64,000 nucleotides of DNA from Magnaporthiopsis rhizophila (Eukaryota > Ascomycota > Sordariomycetes > Magnaporthales > Magnaporthaceae), in contig PYSS01000046.1 in NCBI GenBank assembly GCA_003049465.1, forward strand, positions 62,001 to 126,000, given 5' to 3'. Shown piece after piece: positions 45,984-58,795 of this stretch (within the stretch, counting starts at the first letter, position 1; each line of letters opens with the position of its first letter). Both the position numbers and the translations under genes were made by a program. The notes beneath the pieces are model-generated. The model had not been told where the DNA came from and made no database searches. It saw only the letters and a program-made list of their open reading frames with translations.

Positions 45984-47650
45984 ATGTCCCTACCGAAGTA
46001 TTTCACGCTTAGCAGCGGCCATGAAGTCCCAGCAGTCGGGTTTGGCACCTTCCAAGGCGACGCAGGAAATTCTCAGGTCAAGAAGGCCGTCAAACGAGCC
46101 CTGGAACTGGGATACAGGCACATAGACGGCGCCCATGCCTATGGCAACGAGAAGGAGATTGGCGAGGCCATCAGCGAGAGCGGCATCCCAAGGGAGGAAA
46201 TCTTCGTCACGTCAAAACTGTAGGTGCAAGTGGTGATTACCACAAACGTAGAGCGTTGCTCTCATCGGCGACAAACACTAAACAGTCCGCCCTTGCTCAG
46301 AGCCCAGACCTGGCACGAGCCGGCCGATGTGGAGAAAGCCCTGGACGTTTCTCTCAAGGACCTGCAGCTCGACTATAGTATGCAAACCTGAATATATATA
46401 TGCCCAAAAACTGTTGCTCTACTAATTCGGGTCGAAAATTTAGTTGACCTCTACTTGATGCATTGTGCGTAAAACCCAAACCCCTTCATTCATCTCTCAA
46501 CACGAAAAGCCTCGAGTGAAATCTAACATTCGACCCAGTTCCTCACGCGTATAAAGCAGGGGAGAACAACGCCACCATCAGACATCCTAGCGGCAACGGC
46601 AAGGTACGGTTGCAGATATCTGCGGATGGCTACAGGTTCCGATACAACTAGTGGCAGCTCGTTCTAAATTGCTGCCCTCAAAAACAGCCCGTCATAGACT
46701 ACGGTCTTTCCCGAAGGTACCCAGAGACCTGGCAAGCGATGGAGCGCCTGGTCGACTTGGGGAAGGCTCGTTCCATTGGTATGTGGCTACGACGCTGACG
46801 CCTGGTAGAGGCACACGCTGTAGATAGACACCACGGTGCTAACCTGGCCGATATGTAAAGGGATTTCCAACTTCAACATCCTGAAGACGAAACGGATTCT
46901 TGAGGTGGCTCGAATCCGTCCTGCTGTGAATCAGGTCGAGATCCACCCGTGAGTCTCCCAGTTCGACAAAGCTTTAAACTTTTTTCTCCTCTTTTTAAAT
47001 AAACTAAAGTCACCTTGCTAGATACTTCCCCCAGCACAATCTCTTCGACTTTTCGTCAAAGGAAGGAATACTCCTCATGGCCCATCAGCCTCTCGGTGGC
47101 AGGCCGGTGGCCATGGTGCGCGGCAACCCGGATGTCCCGCCCCCGACGGAGGATCAAAAGGTTAGCTATAGCCAAGTATCCTCGACCAACATGCCCAGAA
47201 AATCTCTCCCTTAATTTTATATCTTGATACCCCGGTGGTCCCGGTGTCCCTGACTGATAAATTTTCGATAACTAGATTATTGATGCAGCGGCGGACTGCG
47301 GGCTTAGTCCGGCACAGGTCAGTTACTTTCTGCTTTATCTGTCTGCCCATCGGCCACAAATACCATCCAAACAACTGACAAACGTCTCGACTCTGTTGAT
47401 TCAGCTCTGCCTCTCGTGGGCAATTCAGAGGGGAATCCCTGTGGTTCCCAAGTCCGTCCAGGAGACGCACATGGAGAGCAATCTGGGAGTGAAGCAACTC
47501 CCTGAGGACGTCTTCAACATGGTCAACAAGCTGGCTTCGGAGCGACAGGGTGGACCTGCCCGCTTCCTGGATCCGAGCAAGCATCTTGGGTTCGATATCT
47601 TCGACGAGGAGCACGACCAGCCCGAGGCCGAAGGCGCCCCATGGGACTAA
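45984..47650 (+). CDS. Aldo-keto reductase (AKR)
   Basis: NAD(P)H-dependent carbonyl reductase. Nine exons: 45984-46219, 46301-46377, 46444-46464, 46539-46603, 46688-46778, 46861-46948, 47022-47160, 47276-47317 and 47405-47650; 334 residues, every joint in phase. The catalytic tetrad is visible as Asp48 and Tyr53 in RHIDGAHAYGN, Lys78 in VTSKL and His111 in LYLMHF. Other landmarks are SIGISNFN, PAVNQVEIHPYFPQ, LSPAQLCLSWAIQRG and the cofactor loop VVPKSVQETHMESN. The exon 3 of only 21 nt is unusually small. The preferred start gives MSLPKYFTLSSGHEVPAVGFG. An upstream ORF codon exists in frame but is not an ATG. Substrate is unknown; the neighbour suggests reactive dicarbonyls such as 3-deoxyglucosone. 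Confidence 0.92.
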
Positions 47651-47818
47651 GCTTTTGAACAGCTAGGGAAGCAGTGGCGTCTTGATAGACAAAGTTTCTA
47701 CCGCCAGCTGGAGCAATGAACGAACTACGGTGGCAGTGCGAAGGGCACATATGTAATTTCTATCTGCTGGTTTCAGTGGTGCTCCAATATCCCTAAAATT
47801 GACGCCATCTCCGTTCTT

Positions 47819-48955
47819 TCATGCTTTGGCCGCCGCCTCCGCCGCCGCCCTCTCGGCACGGCGTTGCTCAACCCAGACTCCAAGTTCCCTCCATATGCGC
47901 TCCTTCTCGACGAGTGGGAGGGTGGCCGCGAGGCCGCTGGTGCTGGTGGCCACAAACATCCTCGCGCCGCCCCAGTCGGCCGCCCCTTCCACTTCCTCCA
48001 TCCCCTCGTCCACCAGATCCGACGAGAGGAAGCCAGGGTCGTCGGCATTAGCAGCCGCCAGCGCCTTGGCGACGCCGGCGGCGGTGCCCATGTTCTCGCG
48101 CTCGTGCTGCCAGCCGTAGCTGAACTCGTTCTTGCGGATTGCGCGGCCGTGGCGGACGCGCCAGATCGACTCCCAGATGCCCTTGCCGACGATGCAGACG
48201 GCCTCGGGCCGCCAACGGCGGGCCTTGGCCTCGAGCACGGCGACGCCGGCGTCGAGCTCGCGGAGGGCCAGCTCGGCGCCATTGCGGCTGGGGCGGGCGA
48301 CGATGTTGGTCAGGCCCAGCTGGAAGAGGCGCGGCATGTCGAGGTGCTCGCGCGCGGCGCACAGGCGCGTCGTCATGCCCGACGTGTGCATCAGGCGCCA
48401 GAACAGGTTGGTCGGGTGCGCGTAGGCGTGGCCCGTCCTCGCCGTCTGCACGCCCGGGTTGAGCCCGACGAACATGACCAGCAGGCCCGGCCCCAGCGCG
48501 TCCTGGACCCCCGAGAGGTGGGCGTAGGTCGATGGCGGTGCGTAGCCGCTCCCGTTCTTCTTGCCACCGTCGGAGGGGGCTGCCGCGCGCGTCTTTTGTC
48601 GCTTCGATATGATGGCCAGGTCTCGGGCCGCCCCCTTTAGAAATATGGGCGCCAGTTGCTTATTGTCTTTGCTCTCGCTGCCATCATCCCCTGCTGCATC
48701 GTCTGTCCTCCCGCGTTTCCGCCTGCTCGGACCTGCGGCGGAAGGGCTATCGAGTGGGGCCGAGGCCGCTGTCGGCTCATGGCCATCAGCGCTGGCTGCT
48801 GTCCGTGTCCCATTCGGCGTCCGCAGTCGCGCGCTTCGGCGGGTGGGTTGTTTGCCGTCTCTGTATTCAAAATCATCAAGCTTCAGGCGGCCTTTGAAGC
48901 TCGGACTGCGGCTGGGCGATGTGGGGAGGGGCTCTTGCTCCGGTTCTGCAGCCAT
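47819..48955 (-). CDS. thp1: TDG/Mug-family G/T(U)-mismatch DNA glycosylase
   Basis: Base-excision repair enzyme that removes uracil or thymine from G mismatches. A single-exon ORF of 378 residues starts at MAAEPEQEPLPTSP. The N terminus is basic, Ser/Pro-rich and probably unfolded (residues 1-140). The fold starts near HLSGVQDALG, followed by motif 1, VMFVGLNPGVQTA (water-coordinating Asn as in GINPG of Mug), and AHPTNLFWRLMHTSGMT. LGLTNIVARPSRNG and VCIVGKGIWE complete the core. Motif 2 is FVATSTSGLAAT, the DNA-intercalating loop. This matches the Schizosaccharomyces Thp1 branch. Divergent from UAP1. It could be either Thp1-like or Mug-like in specificity. Confidence 0.92.
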   Translation of the reverse strand: MAAEPEQEPLPTSPSRSPSFKGRLKLDDFEYRDGKQPTRRSARLRTPNGTRTAASADGHEPTAASAPLDSPSAAGPSRRKRGRTDDAAGDDGSESKDNKQLAPIFLKGAARDLAIISKRQKTRAAAPSDGGKKNGSGYAPPSTYAHLSGVQDALGPGLLVMFVGLNPGVQTARTGHAYAHPTNLFWRLMHTSGMTTRLCAAREHLDMPRLFQLGLTNIVARPSRNGAELALRELDAGVAVLEAKARRWRPEAVCIVGKGIWESIWRVRHGRAIRKNEFSYGWQHERENMGTAAGVAKALAAANADDPGFLSSDLVDEGMEEVEGAADWGGARMFVATSTSGLAATLPLVEKERIWRELGVWVEQRRAERAAAEAAAKA

Positions 48956-49844
48956 TCTTTTGGGTTGAGATCGGCTTGGCGTGCTAAGAAAATGCTGAAG
49001 CGGACTTGGCGATAGGATGTACCAAGAACCTTTCCGCTGGCGCGGGAAAATCTTTCGAATTTTGTACCACCGAGCGGCCTCCTCGGCTGCATTTTATTCC
49101 AGCTCCCTTGCCACTCCAGCCGTCGGAGCTGCTCTCTTCAGACCCTGTTCAGTGTCTAAGCCGCCTGCCTAGATTGATTGGCGCCCAGGCAGCGCTAGGC
49201 ACCAACGCCACTCCGGGCATTTCGAAGCCCACGCGTCGGGTCATCTTTTTGATGAGATGAACACGTGACATGATCGCAGGAAAACGGCGATGTCACGCAT
49301 CCGTCGACTTCTTCTGCTTTCAGATTATGATCCCTGGTCTATAAGATTCGGACGCCTTTATCCCTCTATTCCGCACCGACGTCGGGTCTTCGATCTTCGG
49401 AATTGATTCTCGTATTCACGCCCTCCTGCCCAATCCTGCTGCAAGAACCCGCCACGCCGTCGAACCCAATCCAATAGGGGGTGGCGCTGCGGGGCCCCAC
49501 TGCCGACGTCAGTGGGGGCTGCCCTGAGCTCCAATGCAGCTTGAGCTGAGCTGCCCCTCCACCACATATGCGGGCTGCGGTGTCCAGTCCTAGACGTGCC
49601 TGATGGATTCGTTCATCAGCTTGGTCTCGGCCGCCAGCCAAGCAGCACTGCTAGCAGGGAGCAGACCTCCGTGATATTACTTAAAAGAGGAGGTAAGTCT
49701 CGAGCAGTGTTGCTCCTGGTCCTTCCCATTTTAGACTCTCTTTCCCGCCCCCAAACGCTCCTCTTCTGCCGAAAGCTCGACGCCCTGCTGACCTCGCTCA
49801 ACACCAAGTAAATACACTCCCACGAAGCTACGACAACCGCCACA
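48956..49844. other. Divergent promoter region DNA glycosylase/UAP1
   Basis: 889 bp with no supported gene. A minus-strand ORF inside it has no recognisable domain. Confidence 0.5.
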
Positions 49845-51440
49845 ATGGACTCAGTCAAGCAGGCTCTCGGTCTAGGCGGCACCGCCAAAGCTACCCTGCC
49901 ATCCGACGAGGCGCTGGGTCAGCTGCGCGAGAAGTACACCAAGGCCGGCCAAGCCCAGGTCTTCACTTTCTACGACTCTCTCAGCGCCGACGAGAAGGCC
50001 GCCCTCTTCCAGCAGCTCTCCCAGATCGATCCGGACCACATCAACAAGATCACCGACCGCGCCCTAAACCCGCCCCAGACCGACGACGCCAGCAAGGCAC
50101 CCGTCCTCGAGCCCTTGCCCGAGTCCGCCACGGCAAGCATCCTCGAATCTGCCGCGGCCGATGTCGACGCCTGGTACGCTTCGGGCTTGGACCTGATCGC
50201 CCAGAACAAGGTTGCGGTCGTTCTCATGGCTGGCGGCCAGGGCACCCGTCTGGGCAGCTCCGCTCCCAAGGGCTGCTACGACATTGGTCTGCCCTCGACC
50301 AAGTCCCTCTTCCAGATCCAGGCGGAGCGCATCCGCAAGGTCCAGGAGCTAGCGGCCAGCAAGGCCGGCGGCAGCAAGGTGGTGGTTCCGTGGTACGTCA
50401 TGACCTCGGGCCCGACCCGCAAGCCGACCGAGGACTTCTTCGAGCAGAACAAACACTTTGGGCTGGACAAGGCCGACGTCATGTTCTTCGAGCAGGGCGT
50501 CCTGCCCTGCATCTCCAACGATGGCAAGATCATCCTCGAGGACAAGGGCCGCGTTGCCGTGGCACCGGACGGCAACGGCGGCATCTACCAGGCCCTCGTC
50601 GTGTCGGGCGTTCTCGACGACATGCGCAAGCGGGGCGTGGCACACATCCACGCCTACTGCGTGGACAACTGCCTGGTCAAAGTGGCGGACCCCGTCTTCA
50701 TCGGGTTCGCGGCGTCCAAGGACGTCGACATTGCGACTAAGGTGGTGCGCAAGCGCAACGCGACCGAGTCGGTCGGCCTGATCCTGCTCAAGAACGGCAA
50801 GCCCGACGTGGTCGAGTACAGCGAGATCGACAAGGAGACGGCCGAGGCGACGGACCCCAAGCTGGGCGCGGGCGTGCTCAAGTTCCGCGCCGCCAACATC
50901 GTCAACCACTACTACAGCTTCCGCTTCCTCGAGTCGATCCCGCTGTGGGCCAGCAAGCTGCCGCACCACGTGGCGCGCAAGAAGATCCCGCACGTGGACC
51001 TGGCCAGCGGCGAGGCCGTCAAGCCAGCCAAGCCCAACGGCATCAAGCTCGAGCAGTTCGTCTTTGACGTGTTCCCCATGCTGGAGCTGGCAAAGTTTGC
51101 CTGCATGGAGGTCCGCCGCGAGGACGAGTTCTCGCCCCTCAAGAACGCCCGCGGCACGGGCGAGGACGACCCGGACACGAGCAAGCGCGACATCATGCAG
51201 CAGGGTAAGAAGTGGATCCAGGCCGCCGGCGCCACTGTGACCAGCGAGGACCCCGATGCCGGCATTGAGGTATCGCCCCTCATCAGCTACGTAAGTCGGA
51301 TATGCCCATCACTGTGTTTTCCATGCCACTGACCATTTATATTAACCGGCTCCGCAATCAAACAGGGTGGGGAGGGTCTCGAAGCTCTCAATGGAAAGTC
51401 CATCACGGCCCCGGCTCTGCTGAACATTGAGGCCCTGTAA
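49845..51440 (+). CDS. UAP1: UDP-N-acetylglucosamine pyrophosphorylase
   Basis: Makes UDP-GlcNAc from UTP and GlcNAc-1-phosphate, the precursor for chitin, N-glycans and GPI anchors. Two exons: 49845-51290 and 51366-51440; 506 residues, a normal size. The nucleotide-binding signature MAGGQGTRLGSSAPKG starts near residue 128. The other family landmarks are SLFQIQAERI, WYVMTSGPT, EQGVLPCIS, APDGNGGIY, HIHAYCVDNCL and FVFDVFPML. A single late intron separates VSPLISY from GGEGLEALNG, and the protein ends LLNIEAL. The start MDSVKQALGLGG is followed directly by the helical N domain. It should be essential and constitutively expressed. Confidence 0.97.
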
Positions 51441-51931
51441 TTCGGTCTCATATGAGCTATTTGAATCAAGACCGCCAAAAACAGGCGATGGTGCTGCTGG
51501 AAGGACCAGTTTGTTTGCGAAAGCGGTCACGGACAGCGGGCACCTATGAGATGATGAAAATTTAGAGCATACGATTCTAAGATGTGATTAGACTGGCCAC
51601 AACCGACCTGTTGGGAAAACAAATATCAAGCACGATGATGGCCCATGACACATATGCACCAGAAACGGCCACACCTCGCAGAGCAGGCGGGTAAAGCAGC
51701 CCAAATTCCTTTATCGTGACTAACCAGATTCTATGAAATATGCATATCTGTCCTTGCACCATCGATCTGTGCGAAGGAGACAGATATAACCAGAACCAAA
51801 AACGCCAGAAACTCCATCATGAAACAAATAAGAGTCTATCTGAATGACCCTGCTGGCCCAATCAACAGAAGGGGAGAAGTTGGCCGGGAATTCACCGTTT
51901 CCCAACCACCATTCTCCTGCCTCTTGGCAGA
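51441..51931. other. Convergent 3' region UAP1/SYM1
   Basis: 491 bp between convergent genes. Nothing beyond 3' untranslated sequence is apparent. Confidence 0.55.
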
Positions 51932-52743
51932 TCAGATCCTCTGAACAGGCTTCGTCTCGGGCTTCTCCTCGCCCTCGACCGCCTTGGCAGCCGAGCCGCC
52001 GCTGTTGAGGAAGCTCAGGTAACAGTTCCAGCCGATGGAGATGACGTTGACGAACAGCACGCGGTGATGCAGCGGCACGAACTTGAAGCTGCGTTGTGAG
52101 CCGGGATTCCCAGTCGTCAGCTTTTACCCAATCCTGGAGAGAGTGACCGTAACAGGAAATCGAGAAGGAAAACATCTCACTTGACCATCTGGACAAAGGG
52201 CCAGAGCATGTAGTTTGCAGTCAGGGCGTTGAAGTAGTTCTTCTGGAGCTTCTCCTTGGGGCTGCCGCCCTCGAGCACGGCCATGCTGCTCAGGAAGATG
52301 CCGATGAAGGTCGGGGCGAACAGGCCCTGGTCGACGACGACGCGGGCCGCGATGGTGGCGTTGGCGCTCTTGAGGTTCACGCGCTGCTGGAGAATCTTGA
52401 ACCATGTGGTGGCCGCGGGACCGAAGACGGCTTTTTTTTTTTTGTTCATGTCAGCCTCACGAGAACAAGTAGAAAAAAAAAAAAGCTGGCTGGCCCTCAC
52501 CTCCGCCGTAGAGAAACATGCGGCCGGTCCGGGTCAGATCATGCTTCTCAACGCCCCTCTTCTCGACCAGCTGCTGCGCCGTGATGTCGCCCGTGGCGAA
52601 GAGCACCGCCGTCGTTATGCTCTGGGTGAGCAGCGGCCGCGCCGCGAGCCTGGCCTGGTACCTACAGGGCGGCGGTTGTCAGCGCGAAAAGACTGGACGC
52701 CATGTTCCTCAGTCCGGGCTTCGACGTACCATGCGAACACCAT
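51932..52743 (-). CDS. SYM1: Sym1/Mpv17/PMP22-family membrane protein
   Basis: Four-helix protein of the mitochondrial inner membrane (Sym1) needed under heat and ethanol stress in yeast. Four exons: 52743..52730 (14 nt), 52661..52501, 52430..52181 and 52088..51932; 193 residues, phases consistent. Landmarks are WYQARLAARPLLTQSITTAVLFATGD, EKHDLTRTGRM, the family block GPAATTWFKIL, VVDQGLFAPTFIGIFL, NYMLWPFVQMVNF and VPLHHRVLFVNVISIGWNCYLS. The first exon of only MVFA plus two bases is easily missed. The C terminus EGEEKPETKPVQRI is hydrophilic. A peroxisomal relative cannot be ruled out from sequence alone, but the length and motifs favour Sym1. Confidence 0.95.
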
Positions 52744-55700
52744 GATGACTGCCGGTATTGACGTTTCTTCTAGGTTGCTTGGTTGGTTCTGGATGCTGTC
52801 GATATGCGAGTCGCTGATTCGAACGGATGCCACGAGCTGCAGGCTTTCTCCAATTCTGCCCTTTTTTTCTCACTCAATTGGCACCGACTGCCCGGACTAT
52901 AAAAAAATCCAGAACCAACACACCGTCATTCTATGGTACCTGAGGAATCTGAGTAACCCGAACGCCAGAACGCCCAGAAATGCCTGTCAAGTCACTTTCG
53001 GACCCTGTGATCGAAATCTTGACGCTCTCGGCCGAGTCCGAAAAGCGCTGGGATTTGCGGGTGGACCTCCGGGCGGGCTTGCAGCTTAGAAATGCGCGGT
53101 GTGGTGCGGGGGTTGTCGCTTGGCCCGGCTGCGTGCAGTGCCTGCGCCGATCGCCGGTGCTTCGTGCGACCAAGGCTGCCCGCTGGAGCAAGCCTTTATC
53201 AGCATGTCACACCGACAAATCTTGATCGTTTTCGAAAACGATTCACGATCTCTCTTCCATCGGCCGTTTTCTGGAGGAGACTGTAGTCTGCCTAGTCAGG
53301 AATGATTGCCACCAAAACCTGCCATTATTCAATTCGCACAGGTTTCCAGGAACGCCGCCACGCCGGGTGCCGGAGGCCGTGCAGGGATTCGTGATCTCCG
53401 AAGTCCCGGAGGCCCCGGACGCGTGGGGTCGTAGGGCGCGTTCACCCGCCCACGCGATCTACATGATTTTGAATATCTCCTGTTGACTTTCATCTCCCAA
53501 GCTCTCATCAACAAGTCACAGCATTGCGATGATGCAATATTTAACCATACGAGTGGTGGAAAGTGATACTCCCGTATCAAAGAGAATATACACCCAGGCC
53601 AACTAGATGATAATGACGGAAACGTAGTACTCTGGAGCATAAACGACGGTGATACGTGAATTCCCAAGCAGCTATATTCGTTGCAAGATATTGTTGGATC
53701 CCCACAGCTTGTGTCCTCTCTGAATCCCAATTTCACAGGACATAAGGTCGTGCCCAAAGCAATGATGGCTCTCCTCGTCGCCATTCGGCACTACCCGGTG
53801 GTAGACAACAACCCAAATGGATTTCCGGCCCATGAAAGCGAGAACACGATATATCCAAGAAACCCTTAGTAAATGCCCCAACGATGGAACAAAGCCAACT
53901 CGCCTCCGTCGCCGAGCTCGCCTCGGCTTAATGGATGGATACTTGTCACCCCACACCTCCTAGCGAGCGGAGATGCCTCTAATTACGCCGAGGCCACCAG
54001 GCTCCATGGGCATGTCTTTCCAGTCAGCAACACGTCCCGAGATCCGAGAGCGGGGACGGAAGCAGGGCAGCTTGACAAGCTGGTGTAGTCCGGACAACAA
54101 AGTCGGACATGAACCAGAACCGGTGCTCCCGGACCACATGTGGCGTGATATTTTCCCAACCCACAACCGTCCTAGATATGCCAGCAAGCCTTGGTCGGGA
54201 CGGTCGGGGTCATGCCACACCGCATTGCCGTGCGAGCTGCGACGCTTGAATGTGCTCAAGGCGAGGGGTATGTACAAATAGATATGGGGTACTGACACCT
54301 ATGTGCTCCAGACCAAACCTTATCTCCCTGCTCGCACAGGTGCTCCCCATGCTCTCGTTTACAAGCTTTGGTACCAAAAAGAGGCACAGCACATGAACTT
54401 CCATTTTTCGCACGTTTCCGGCGTCCCAGGGTCTAGGTCCCCCTGCAGGGAGCGACCCGGATAAGCTTGAAAGCAAGAAGCATTCCAGCTCGGACGTCGT
54501 CTATGGTTACGGAAGCCCCCCCGGGGAATTGCATACACAGGCATGCTCACAAGTACCAGGGGTAGCAAATGCGGCTTGAAGAAAAGCGAACCCAGCAAGA
54601 TGGGGTAATATGCAGGAGAAGCAAAACGGATCTGTGATGACCTATCCTAGATGGATCGCCAAGAAGCCTCTGCCCGGTCCTCCGCCGTCGTTCGGTCCAA
54701 ACGAGAGAGGCACCTAATCTCGGACGACGTAGCATCCGCCCCCCAAAAGCACCTGATTTTTCCATGTTCCTTTTTTCTGGGGTAAGCAGGTTCTGGGGAT
54801 AAGGCTTAAGCGAAGACCAAAGGGAAGACGAAAAAAAAAGAAAAAAAAAAAAAAAAAAACAATAAAAAGGAAGATGGAGCGCAACAAAACAAAGGGGTTG
54901 TATGGCGATCGGTGGGGAAGGTGGTTCGATTTCGAGCTGTCAAACGAAACAAATGGCCTGATGGACGTGGGTAAGATGGGGTCCCTGCGAAGGCAAGAAC
55001 ATCGCCCGCCGCCGCGTCCACCCCCTGCTTGGGCGAACCGCGCACGTCATGGGAAGTGAGAAACGACGGCGACAAAGCAGAGCAGGCGCACTGAGACCCT
55101 TGCTGTGGTAGGGTTCCACGAGACTGGCCTTTTTAGGTCGACAAGGTTGTAACGCAGAACGAGGCTCAGCCAGGTGCTCGGGATGGGTTTCCCACGACGG
55201 TGGCACTGAGGCAGGAAGCCATTGGTCACGAGAGCATCGCCCTCAGCATCAAATCAAACTCAACGACTAAAAAGAATGCCATGTCTTTTTTTTTTTTTTT
55301 TTTTTTTTTTGCTCCTTTTTTTCCGACTCATTGGCCCGTGGGTCCCATAGTTTGATCTTTACGTCGCCGCGCGGTCATGAGGGACGAACCGAGCTGCCAC
55401 CGCGGGCGCGCGGGAACAGTTCGTAACGGGCGAGCCGTTACAACGCAGCACAAAATGTTCGGATGGGCGGCGCGGCAGGCAAAGACGGGAGGGAGGGAGG
55501 GAGTGCGTGCCCTTTGCATGCTGCACAATGTGCGGGTTTTGGGAACTGGACTAGGTGGTACCTAGGTAGGATTTCAGGCAGGGGACAAGCCCGACGGGAA
55601 GAAACGGCTTTTTTTTTTTATTCGGGGGAGCAGGGTTTCGCCCTGCCCGTGGAAAGAAGAGCGGGCCCTGCAAACTTTGGAACGCCTGGTGTTTGGGAGG

Positions 55701-56717
55701 AGCATATTACCGCAGGGAGGGAACGGCTGGACGGCACAACGATGTCCGATGGAGAGAGAAAGTGCCTCGGATGCCCTAGCAGGGTTAGACTGTTTTGTTG
55801 GGATTTATTTTACCGCCTTGCTTAAAGATTTTGGGCGTTGTGTGTTGCGTTTAGATGAGAAAACCAGAACGGGGAAGGAGCAGGGGAAAATAGCAATAAG
55901 AAAAGTCGTTTTAAAGTAGCACGAGGAGGCTCTGCACTTTATTCGTACACAGGGCATCGGTTCGTCCGTTTCAAATCAGACCATCAACGAGACGAAGCAA
56001 CCCAACCATCACCAAGAATCAAATGATGAGATCAAATGGACCCACTGCCTTGACAAGTACAGTACAAAATATATATATACATCAGCTCGTATTTGCATAA
56101 TGAAAATGGTAGTTTTAGAACCTGTGATAGTGAACAGAGAAGAAAGATGCGCCGGACATCGAGGTTGGTATATATGTCAAAAAGTTATGGACTTCCATGG
56201 TTCAAAGTGCCATGGGAGAAAATAGAATAAAGAAGAGGTAAGAGGCAAGTTGGATAAACGGGATAGATTCCGGGGTGCTGACGACTTCCGCCGTGGTTGT
56301 TCTCTTGGGGTTTCGGTACGGGGCATTGCGGTGCAGCTGCTAGGTTGGAGAAGGAAGAAGTAAGAACGAAGGCATTCCCGTGCAAAAGGGACATGACGGC
56401 GGGCAAAGGAAGCCAGATCGAAACATGCAGGCTGTGTGAAAAAAAAAAAAAAGATCTGCTTAAATGCATAAAGCAAAAAGTAAAGGGTTCTCTCCAAACA
56501 TTCCCATTCGCTGTATCCTCTTCTTAGGTGTGAGCCATTCCGTCACCATCGCTTTTCTGCCGGTCACGAACTTTGGAGTATAGGTGGGCTTTGGTGACAT
56601 GACCACAACAGATATATTGAGGACATTGCTTTTCCAAAAATGCAAGCGCGTGTATTTCTTGTTTTTAGATTGCCAAAAAAAATAATAATAAGAGAGCGGG
56701 TTGCAAGACGCCAACGT
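52744..56717. other. Long intergenic stretch between SYM1 and nox1
   Basis: About 4 kb with no supportable gene on either strand. It holds poly(A/T) tracts near 54829-54860 and 55287-55312, a (GGGA)n-like run near 55490-55503, and the 3' untranslated region of nox1. Short ORFs lack family resemblance. Non-coding transcripts or long untranslated regions are possible but not visible. Confidence 0.5.

Positions 56718-58795
<2,078 letters not shown>

Noticed and set aside
50349..50993. A 214-codon minus-strand ORF
   Set aside because: Antisense shadow of UAP1, produced by its GC-rich third codon positions.
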